Shown here piece by piece: positions 1-5,350 of a stretch of DNA of 8,187 nucleotides. The notes below the pieces were generated by a model. It was not told the origin of the DNA, ran no database searches, and saw only the letters and a list, made by a program, of their open reading frames with translations. Position 1 is the stretch's first letter; the number at the start of each line of letters is the position of its first letter. This DNA is from an uncultured Holophagaceae bacterium (GTDB lineage Bacteria; Acidobacteriota; Holophagae; Holophagales; Holophagaceae), in the NCBI GenBank assembly GCA_903890595.1, contig CAITBU010000173.1, forward strand, positions 1 through 8,187, read 5' to 3'. A program made the translations under genes and the position numbers.

Positions 1-435
1 GCGGACCCGGAACTCCCGGGCCTCCAGGCGGCCACCCCGGCGAACGCTGGCCAGCCACTCTCCGGTGGCGGCCACGCCTTCCCCGCGGGACGAGATGAGG
101 GACGCGAGCATGCCACAGCGGGTGCAGGCCCTGGAGGTGCCGCAGCCGTCAGGCCCCTCGGTCATGTGCACGCAGGCCATGGCCTCACCCATCCGGGAAC
201 CGCGGCAGAGGTCCTTGTTCTCCTGGGCCATGGTCGTCAGGAACTGGGCGTTGCCCGTCAGGATCTGGCGCTGGGCGTTGAGGATGACGGCAAACCCGTC
301 AACAGCGTCCAAGACCGTCCTGGCCAGCAGGTCGCCCATGCAGACTTCCTCGGCCTTGGCGAGGTCCCCAGGCGCAGCCCGGCCGACGAGGTCACCTTTG
401 ACCTCGAGTCCAGACAGATCACCGGCCTCCTGCAT
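1..435 (-). CDS. PAS-like sensory protein, N-terminal part (probable sensor kinase), cut by window edge
   Basis: The 145 residues visible read from an ATG at 435 and continue open to the window edge. The start is supported by an AGGAG seven bases upstream. Residues ~36-75 (DLLARTVLDAVDGFAVILNA, then QRQILTGNAQFL) look like the start of a PAS sensory fold: a linker helix, then the 'what am I, what is new' strand pair. Next comes a Cys/His-rich stretch: C88, H90, C98 (in DGCGTS), C104 and C107 (CTRC). From memory, PAS-containing sensor histidine kinases of high-GC Gram-negatives carry a similar G-C-x-H...GCGT...C..CG signature. The role is not described that I know of; metal, haem or redox sensing by the cysteines is inference. 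No kinase or output domain is visible, so the output could also be a diguanylate cyclase or regulator. No signal peptide or membrane segment is seen, so it is probably cytoplasmic. It follows the exporter gene after a 68-base AT-richer spacer that could hold its own promoter. Confidence 0.72.
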   Translation of the reverse strand, partial: MQEAGDLSGLEVKGDLVGRAAPGDLAKAEEVCMGDLLARTVLDAVDGFAVILNAQRQILTGNAQFLTTMAQENKDLCRGSRMGEAMACVHMTEGPDGCGTSRACTRCGMLASLISSRGEGVAATGEWLASVRRGGRLEAREFRVR

Positions 436-503
436 GGAAACACTCCTAAGGTAAGTCTGCCCAGGTCCAATCGGCCGGGAAATAGTATTTCTTTACCCAA
501 TTG

Positions 504-1277
504 TCATTTTGCTAGGATCTGCCAGGCCAGCCGCAGGATCAGGACCCCCACCACCCCGATAAAGACCCCCCGCAGCCAGCGGCTGCCCCGGGTCAGGGCG
601 GCATGGGCCCCCAGGTACCCCCCCACCCCATTGGCCGCGGCCATGCCCAGGGCCACGCCGGGAATCCAGCTGCCCTGGCTCACAAAGAGGACCATGGCCG
701 TCAGGTTCGAGGCCCAGTTCACGGCCTTGGCCAGGGCCGAGGCCCGGAGGAAGTCGAAGCCCAGAATGGCCACGAACAGGAAGATCAGCACCGACCCGGT
801 CCCCGGCCCAAAGAAGCCATCGTAGAACCCCAGGGCGGCGGCGATGAGGGCCGCCAGGCCCCGCTGATGGCTGAGGCCGAAGCGCGGCGCATGGAGGTCC
901 CCCAGGTCGGGACGCAGCAGCGTAAAGGCCAGCATCACCACCAGAAGGCCTAACATGACCGGGCGCAGGAAGTCCGCATGGACCCGATAGGTGAGCCAGA
1001 CCCCGGCCGAAGCGCCCACCCCCGAGGCCAGCACGGGCATGAGCAGCTCCCGCCAGGCCAGGGTCCCGGAGCGGAGGAACCGCCCGGCGGCCATGGTGCT
1101 GCCGGCCACGGCCACCACCTTGTTGGTGCCCAGCAGGATCGGGAGGGAGGTCCCTGCGGGTAGCGCCAGCATGAGGGCCGGCACTGTGATCAGGCCCCCA
1201 CCGCCCACAGCGGCATCGATGAAGCCCGCCAGGAGGGCGGCCAGCATGAGGAGGAGCAGGACGGGAAGCGGGGGCAC
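504..1277 (-). CDS. TSUP family (TauE/SafE-like) membrane transporter
   Basis: A 257-residue integral membrane protein, usual length for the TSUP family (sulfite, sulfoacetate or other organic/sulfur anion exporters; Pfam TauE). It shows the internal two-fold repeat. The first half has GFIDAAVGGGGLITVPAL at ~18-35 and LGTNK at ~49-53. The second half has GFYDGFFGPGTGSVLIF at ~150-166 and AKAVNWASN at ~183-191. About eight hydrophobic segments are readable, with the last at ~236-250. The start is a GTG at 1277, nine bases past the frr stop, and no clear Shine-Dalgarno precedes it. Translation is therefore probably coupled to frr; the ATG at residue 11 is an alternative but would cut the first membrane segment. 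The substrate cannot be told from sequence, and no sulfur or taurine gene lies nearby to suggest one. The family call is firm; the cargo is unknown. Confidence 0.9.
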   Translation of the reverse strand: MPPLPVLLLLMLAALLAGFIDAAVGGGGLITVPALMLALPAGTSLPILLGTNKVVAVAGSTMAAGRFLRSGTLAWRELLMPVLASGVGASAGVWLTYRVHADFLRPVMLGLLVVMLAFTLLRPDLGDLHAPRFGLSHQRGLAALIAAALGFYDGFFGPGTGSVLIFLFVAILGFDFLRASALAKAVNWASNLTAMVLFVSQGSWIPGVALGMAAANGVGGYLGAHAALTRGSRWLRGVFIGVVGVLILRLAWQILAK

Positions 1278-1286
1278 CTGGAGCGA

Positions 1287-1862
1287 TCAGACCTTCAATA
1301 TTTCAGCTTCCTTATGCTTCATGGCCTCGTCGACCTCCTTGATGTGGGCATCGGTGACCTTCTGGATGTCATCCAGGGTCTTCTTCGCCACGTCCTCGGA
1401 GATGTGACCTTCCTTGAGCTTCTCGAGCTTCTTCACGTCCTCGTTGGCATCCCGGCGAATGTTGCGGACGCCGGTCTTGATCTCCTCGCCCAGGCGATGC
1501 AGGACCTTCACCAGGTCCCGGCGCCGCTCCTCCGTGAGCATGGGGATGGGCAGGCGGATCACATTGCCGTCGTTGGAGGGGTTGATGCCCAGGTCGGACT
1601 TCATGATGGCCGTCTCCACGGCCTTGATGGCGCTCTTGTCAAAGGGCTGCACCACCAGCATCCCCGCCTCGGGAACGGAGACCGTGGCCATCTGATTAAG
1701 GGGCACGGTGGAGCCGTAGTAGTCCACGTGGACGTTGTCCAGCAGGCTGGCGTTGGCGCGACCGGTGCGGATGGTGGCCATCTCCTTCTTGAGGGCCTCC
1801 AGCGAGCCGTGCATGCGGCGCTTGGTCTCCTGCAGGATGGCATCGGGGGTCTGGGCAGTCAT
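1287..1862 (-). CDS. frr: Ribosome recycling factor (RRF)
   Basis: This cytoplasmic translation factor works with EF-G to split the post-termination ribosome complex and release mRNA and tRNA. The 191 residues compare with about 185 in E. coli; the excess is mostly a few residues at the N terminus and within the helical domain. Family hallmarks are clear: IRTGRANASLLDNVHVDYYG at ~31-50, ATVSVPEAGMLVVQPFDKS at ~59-77, MKSDLGINPSNDGNVIRLPI at ~87-106, LTEERRRDLVK at ~109-119 and RNIRRDANEDVKK at ~133-145. The last two belong to the long three-helix bundle. The ATG at 1862 is chosen because GAGG lies six bases upstream and the homology begins just after it. The frame stays open upstream to 2279, but that extension is antisense to the lipoprotein gene and is not coding. 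frr often sits next to pyrH, tsf and rpsB; here none is visible, and it leads a minus-strand pair with the TSUP gene. Confidence 0.98.
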   Translation of the reverse strand: MTAQTPDAILQETKRRMHGSLEALKKEMATIRTGRANASLLDNVHVDYYGSTVPLNQMATVSVPEAGMLVVQPFDKSAIKAVETAIMKSDLGINPSNDGNVIRLPIPMLTEERRRDLVKVLHRLGEEIKTGVRNIRRDANEDVKKLEKLKEGHISEDVAKKTLDDIQKVTDAHIKEVDEAMKHKEAEILKV

Positions 1863-1892
1863 GGGGCACCTCAATGGTTCGTTCAGCCCTTC

Positions 1893-1898
1893 TTTATA
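1893..1898 (-). promoter_or_regulatory. Possible -10 element for frr
   Basis: Read on the minus strand, this is TATAAA in an otherwise GC-rich 88-base divergent spacer. It would place the transcription start near 1886 and give a leader of about 24 bases before the frr ATG. I could not find a convincing -35 hexamer at 16-18 bases upstream, so this is only a candidate. Confidence 0.3.
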
Positions 1899-1950
1899 CC
1901 TCAGAGTGAGCCCATCCCATCTGCTAGTGTGGCCCAACCGGGAGGCCCCC

Positions 1951-2361
1951 ATGAACCCACGCACCCCTGCTGTGACCGTTCTGCTCTGCCTGTCCACCCT
2001 GGCTTGTAGCGGCCCCAAGCAGCTGGAGACCTCCGTCGGCACCCGGCGCTCCGAGACGCTGGTGGCCGAGGCGAAGCAGGTCGAGGGCCGGTGGCGGGTG
2101 GAGCTCCGTCTGCCCGTGGGCCGCTGGCAGGTGATGCCCGAGGAGGAGCAGACCTTCCACCTCGTCCCCGGCGAGCCCAGGTCCCTGCTGGTGTGGACGG
2201 TGGCCCCGGACCGCTGGGCCCTGCAGGACCGGCCCTTCCGCTTCAACCTGGTGGGCGCAGGGGGCCTGACCATCGCCATGTCGGTGCGCTATCCCAACAC
2301 CCTGCCCCCTGCCCTGTCCGTCCTCCTGGAGATCTTCGCCAGAGGGGCCATTCCCCACTAA
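1951..2361 (+). CDS. Small secreted protein, putative lipoprotein
   Basis: A 136-residue protein I do not recognise. The ATG at 1951 has GGAGG five bases upstream. The N terminus has a short basic region (R4), a hydrophobic core (AVTVLLCLSTLA) and then Cys19 followed by Ser20, which looks like a lipoprotein signal peptide. The lipobox is imperfect (T-L-A-C, with Leu at -2 rather than -3), so it may instead be cut by ordinary signal peptidase. If lipidated, Ser at +2 would favour outer-membrane sorting under the Lol rule. The remaining ~115 residues are rich in beta-forming segments (RWRVELRLPVGRWQVM, EEQTFHLVPGEPRSLLVWTV, ALQDRPFRFNLVGAGGLTIAMSV), consistent with a small periplasmic beta-fold. 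No catalytic motif or repeat is seen. It is monocistronic, divergent from frr, and ends at a strong hairpin. Reading-frame quality and codon bias support a real gene; the function is unknown. Confidence 0.8.
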   Translation: MNPRTPAVTVLLCLSTLACSGPKQLETSVGTRRSETLVAEAKQVEGRWRVELRLPVGRWQVMPEEEQTFHLVPGEPRSLLVWTVAPDRWALQDRPFRFNLVGAGGLTIAMSVRYPNTLPPALSVLLEIFARGAIPH

Positions 2362-2367
2362 ACAGCA

Positions 2368-2398
2368 AGAAGGCCGGGGCGCTTTCCCCCGGCCTTCT
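2368..2398. terminator. Bidirectional hairpin terminator between lipoprotein gene and aceA
   Basis: A perfect 12-bp stem (2368-2379 AGAAGGCCGGGG paired with 2387-2398) encloses a 7-base loop. It starts 6 bases after the lipoprotein gene stop and lies 17 bases from the aceA stop on the other strand, so it is placed to end both converging transcripts. T-runs on either side are weak, so it is intrinsic-like but not a textbook terminator. Confidence 0.82.
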
Positions 2399-2415
2399 CG
2401 TGTTGCAATACAGGG

Positions 2416-3690
2416 CTAGTGGAACTGCTGGGACTCGGTGGAGCCCACCAGGGCCAGGGTGGAGGCCAAGCCCCCGCTGATGGCCTGGGCCACCTCATCG
2501 AAGTACCCGGTACCGACCTCGCGCTGGTGCTTGGTGGCCGTGTAGCCGCGCTCTTCGGAGGCGAACTCGGCTTCCTGCAGGCGGGAGTAGGCCGTCATGT
2601 GCTCGGTGCGGTAGGCGTTGGCCAGCTCGAACATGCCGTGGTTGAGGCTGTGGAAGCCCGCCAGGGTGATGAACTGGTACTTGTAGCCCATGGCCCCCAG
2701 CTCCCGCTGGAAGGTGGCAATCTCCTCGTCCGACAGCTTCTTCTTCCAGTTGAAGGACGGTGAGCAGTTGTAGGCCAGCAGCTTGCCCGGGAACTCGGCA
2801 TGGACGCCCTCGGCGAACTCGCGGGCCTCCTTCAGATCGGGGGTGGAGGTCTCGCACCAGATCATGTCGGCGTAGGGCGCGTAGGCCTTGGCCCGGGCGA
2901 TGGCCATCTGGACCCCGCCGGTGATGCGGTGGAAGCCCTCGGGCGTGCGCTCCCCCGTGAGGAAGGGCTGGTCGCGCTCATCGATGTCGGAGGTGATGAG
3001 GCGGGCTGAGTCAGCGTCCGTGCGGGCAATGACCAGGGTCGGCACGTCCAGGACATCGGCGGCCAGGCGGGCGGCGACCAGGGTGCGGATGAAGTGCCCC
3101 GTGGGGATGAGCACCTTGCCGCCCAGGTGGCCGCACTTCTTCTCACTGGAGAGCTGATCCTCGAAGTGGACGCCGGCGGCACCCGCCTCGATCATGCCCT
3201 TCATGAGCTCGAAGGCGTTGAGGGGGCCACCGAAGCCGGCCTCGGCATCCGCCACGATGGGCAGGAACCAGTCGCGGCTGACGCCCCCCTCGCCGTGCTC
3301 CACCTGGTCCGCCCGCTGGAGGGCGTTATTCAGACGCTTCACCAGGGTGGGGACCGAGTTGGCCGGGTAGAGGCTCTGGTCGGGGTAGCTCTGGCCCGAG
3401 CTGTTGGCGTCGGCGGCCACCTGCCAGCCGGAGCAGTAGATGGCCTTGAGGCCGGCCTTGGCCATCTGCACGGCCTGGCCGCCGGTCATGGCGCCGAGGG
3501 CCCGGGTGGGCTCTTCCTGCTGGAGGAGCTTCCAGAGCTTGCGGGCACCCATCTGGGCGAGGGTGTGCTCGATGCGCAGGCTGCCGCGCAGCTTCTTCAC
3601 GGTCTCGGCGCCGTAGGGCCGGGTGATGCCTTCCCAGCGGTTGGCGGAGAAGTCGTCTTCAAGAGGGGGGATGGGGAAGCGGGGGGTCAT
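2416..3690 (-). CDS. aceA: Isocitrate lyase
   Basis: It cleaves isocitrate to glyoxylate and succinate, the first step of the glyoxylate bypass needed for growth on acetate, fatty acids or other C2 units. The enzyme is cytoplasmic and needs Mg2+. The protein has 424 residues (E. coli AceA 434). The signature loop KKCGHLGGKVLIPTGHF lies at ~184-200, with catalytic Cys186 (equivalent to E. coli Cys195). Other conserved blocks are YCSGWQVAADAN at ~85-96, SLYPANSVP at ~106-114, the metal and substrate segment PIVADAEAGFGG at ~144-155, HFEDQLSSEKKCGH at ~175-188, VIARTDADSA, the active-site NCSPSFNWKKK region, and TLAGFHSLN. The ATG at 3690 has GAGG six bases upstream. It is divergent from the ScfR-type regulator, whose relatives control glyoxylate-bypass genes. 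Malate synthase (aceB), the partner enzyme, is not in this window. Confidence 0.98.
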   Translation of the reverse strand: MTPRFPIPPLEDDFSANRWEGITRPYGAETVKKLRGSLRIEHTLAQMGARKLWKLLQQEEPTRALGAMTGGQAVQMAKAGLKAIYCSGWQVAADANSSGQSYPDQSLYPANSVPTLVKRLNNALQRADQVEHGEGGVSRDWFLPIVADAEAGFGGPLNAFELMKGMIEAGAAGVHFEDQLSSEKKCGHLGGKVLIPTGHFIRTLVAARLAADVLDVPTLVIARTDADSARLITSDIDERDQPFLTGERTPEGFHRITGGVQMAIARAKAYAPYADMIWCETSTPDLKEAREFAEGVHAEFPGKLLAYNCSPSFNWKKKLSDEEIATFQRELGAMGYKYQFITLAGFHSLNHGMFELANAYRTEHMTAYSRLQEAEFASEERGYTATKHQREVGTGYFDEVAQAISGGLASTLALVGSTESQQFH

Positions 3691-3734
3691 GGGATACCTC
3701 GGGAGGGGTTAGGGTGGGTTGGGGCTGGTACAAT

Positions 3735-3747
3735 GTCAAAGATTGAC
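3735..3747. promoter_or_regulatory. Inverted repeat GTCAA-N3-TTGAC upstream of aceA, candidate operator
   Basis: A perfect 5-bp inverted repeat with a 3-base spacer lies 44 bases upstream of the aceA start. Further GTCAA or TTGA(T) half-sites lie at 3762-3766, 3774-3777 and 3806-3810. An AT-rich patch with such symmetry in a GC-rich genome, between an enzyme gene and its presumed regulator, is a natural operator candidate. That the neighbouring ScfR-type protein binds it is inference. Confidence 0.4.
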
Positions 3748-3803
3748 CTATTCTGGATGAAGTCAATGAACCCTTGATTTGATAGGGGTTGAGCTGAAAA
3801 AAT

Positions 3804-3832
3804 TTGTCAATTGTCAGCATAGAACTTGTAAA
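3804..3832 (+). promoter_or_regulatory. Probable promoter of the ScfR-type regulator with tandem TTGTCAA/TTGTCAG
   Basis: TTGTCA at 3804-3809 matches five of six bases of the sigma70 -35 consensus. TGTAAA at 3827-3832, after a 17-base spacer, matches four of six of the -10. This puts the start near 3839, just ahead of the AAGGA ribosome site at 3841-3845 and the ATG at 3853, so the leader would be very short. The heptamer at 3804-3810 is repeated in tandem with one change at 3811-3817. A protein bound there would cover the promoter, consistent with autoregulation. Confidence 0.42.
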
Positions 3833-3852
3833 TTGATGTAAAGGAATGGACC

Positions 3853-5298
3853 ATGCCCTCCGCCGCTCCCAGCAAGCCCGCCGCCCGCCTCGGGGCCAAG
3901 ATCCGCCTCCTCCGCCGCCAGGAAGGCCTGAGCCAGGTCCAGCTGGCCGAGGCCCTGGGCATCAGCCCCAGCTACCTCAACCTCATCGAGAGCAACAAGC
4001 GGCCCCTCACGGCCCCCCTGCTCATCCGGCTGGCCCAGCAGTTCCACCTGGACCTCAAGGCCCTGGCTCCCGAAGAAGATCAGCGCCTGTCGGACGACCT
4101 CATGGAAGCCTTCGGCGATCCCCTCTTTGAGGTGCATGGCCTCCAGGCCCAGGACGTACGGGAGCTCGTGCAGAACAGCCCCCAGCTGGCCCGGGGGGTC
4201 TTCGAGCTGTACCGCGCCTACCAGCACGCCCAGGACAGCCTGGGCACCCTCGCCGCCAAGCTCAGCGACGGCCAGGGCTATGATCCCGAGGCCACGCGCC
4301 TCCCCTCCGAGGAGGTCGGGGACTTCATTCAGCAGGCCATGAATTACTTCCCAGAGCTGGAAGCCGTCGCCGAGGACCTGGGGTCCCGGGCGGCCCTGGA
4401 CTCGGACAACCCCTTCCCCGGCCTGGTGGCGGCCTGCGTGGCCCGGGGCATCCAGGTGCGGGTCCACCGGATCTCAGAGAGCCCCGGCCTGCTGCGGCGC
4501 TACGACCCCGACCGCCGCATCCTGAGCCTCTCCGAGCTGCTGACCCAGCGCAGCCGCAGCTTCCAGCTGGCCCATCAGCTGGCCCTGCTCGAACACGGCG
4601 ACCTCCTGGACCGCCTCACCGACCATCCCCTGCTGCGCACGCCGGCCTCCCGGGCCCTGGCGCGGGTGGCCCTGGCCAACTACTTCGCCAGTGCCGTGCT
4701 CATGCCCTACGAAGCCTTCCTGCGGGCAGCCCGCTCGGAGCGCTACGACATCGACATCCTGACCCGCCGCTTCCAGGCCAGCTTTGAGCAGGTCTGCCAC
4801 CGCCTCACGACCATGCGCCGCCCGGGCCTGGAGGGCGTGCCCTTCCACTTCCTGCGCATCGACATCGCCGGAAACATCTCCAAGAGTTTCTCCGCCTCTG
4901 GCATCCGCTTCGCCCGCTTCTCCGGGGCCTGCCCCCGCTGGAACGCCCACGCCGCCTTCCTCACGCCCGGCCTCATCCGCACCCAGATCAGCGAGATGCC
5001 GGACGGCCGGAAGTACTTCTGCATCGCCCGCACCCTGCAGAAGGACACGGGTGGCTACCGGGGCCAGCACGCCATGCAGGCCGTGGGCCTGGGCTGCGAG
5101 ATGGGCCACGCCAAGGACCTCATCTACGCCGATGGCCTGCGCCTGGATCAGCCCCCGGTGCCCATCGGTGTCACCTGCCGCCTCTGCGAGCGCACCGACT
5201 GCGAGCAGCGAGCCTTCCCGCCCCTGCAACAGGCCTTCAAGGTCGAAGAAAACCTCCGCCGGACCAGCTTCTATGCCCGGATCGAGAGCGACTCCTGA
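3853..5298 (+). CDS. XRE/ScfR family (RamB/PccR-type) regulator of acetate-glyoxylate metabolism
   Basis: A 481-residue cytoplasmic DNA-binding regulator, full length for the family. An N-terminal Cro/C1-type helix-turn-helix spans ~12-66 (GAKIRLLRRQEGLSQVQLAE, then LGISPSYLNLIESNKR). The middle (~150-310) corresponds to the IrrE/M78-like domain, but the expected HExxH zinc-protease motif reads H241-Q-L-A-L (in FQLAHQLALLE), so it is not expected to be a protease. The C-terminal DUF2083-type domain (~310-481) has GIRFARFSGACPRWNAH, GYRGQHAMQAVGLGCEMGHA and the closing CRLCERTDCEQRAFPPL with Cys442, Cys445 and Cys450. Known relatives are RamB of Corynebacterium, which controls aceA/aceB, and PccR/MccR-type short-chain acyl-CoA regulators. 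Divergence from aceA supports that role here; the ligand, probably an acyl-CoA, is inferred. The ATG at 3853 has AAGGA seven bases upstream; the ATG at 3846 is out of frame. Confidence 0.93.
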   Translation: MPSAAPSKPAARLGAKIRLLRRQEGLSQVQLAEALGISPSYLNLIESNKRPLTAPLLIRLAQQFHLDLKALAPEEDQRLSDDLMEAFGDPLFEVHGLQAQDVRELVQNSPQLARGVFELYRAYQHAQDSLGTLAAKLSDGQGYDPEATRLPSEEVGDFIQQAMNYFPELEAVAEDLGSRAALDSDNPFPGLVAACVARGIQVRVHRISESPGLLRRYDPDRRILSLSELLTQRSRSFQLAHQLALLEHGDLLDRLTDHPLLRTPASRALARVALANYFASAVLMPYEAFLRAARSERYDIDILTRRFQASFEQVCHRLTTMRRPGLEGVPFHFLRIDIAGNISKSFSASGIRFARFSGACPRWNAHAAFLTPGLIRTQISEMPDGRKYFCIARTLQKDTGGYRGQHAMQAVGLGCEMGHAKDLIYADGLRLDQPPVPIGVTCRLCERTDCEQRAFPPLQQAFKVEENLRRTSFYARIESDS

Positions 5299-5317
5299 TC
5301 GGAATTTACTGGGTGGT

Positions 5318-5348
5318 TGAAAATCCACCATTCAATGGTAGATTTTCA
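5318..5348. repeat. 31-base near-perfect palindrome immediately upstream of the ATPase gene
   Basis: Centred on C5333, 14 of 15 base pairs match (only C5326/A5340 fails). The arms run TGAAAATC-C-ACCATT and AATGGT-A-GATTTTCA. It ends two bases before the ATPase ATG at 5351 and occupies the place where a ribosome binding site would be. A second, mutually exclusive hairpin, GGTGG (5312-5316) with CCACC (5325-5329), shares its left arm. It may be an operator, a translation-controlling hairpin, or the end of the regulator transcript; there is no T-run after it, which argues against a simple terminator. Confidence 0.7.
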
Positions 5349-5350
5349 TC

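Noticed and set aside
498..506. CAATTGTCA, also present at 3808-3816 in the aceA-regulator spacer, considered as a second operator site.
   Set aside because: A single nine-base match that covers the exporter stop codon, without the surrounding repeats, is easily chance in AT-rich sequence.
1863..2279. In-frame upstream extension of frr.
   Set aside because: It is antisense to the lipoprotein gene, adds ~139 residues with no family counterpart, and the ATG at 1862 has a good ribosome site and matches normal RRF length.
3691..3852. A sigma70 promoter for aceA, for example the perfect TTGACA on the minus strand at 3805-3810.
   Set aside because: No acceptable -10 hexamer occurs at 16-18 bases; the best candidates are CCCTAT at 17 or TATCAA at 20, too weak to annotate.
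3814..5331. Two long minus-strand frames opposite the regulator gene.
   Set aside because: They mirror the GC-rich coding strand of a clear ScfR protein and have Gly/Ala/Glu-rich shadow composition with no recognisable domain.
5318..5348. The palindrome as an ordinary intrinsic terminator of the regulator gene.
   Set aside because: The stem is AT-rich, has no following T-run and abuts the next start codon, so a regulatory role is at least as likely.
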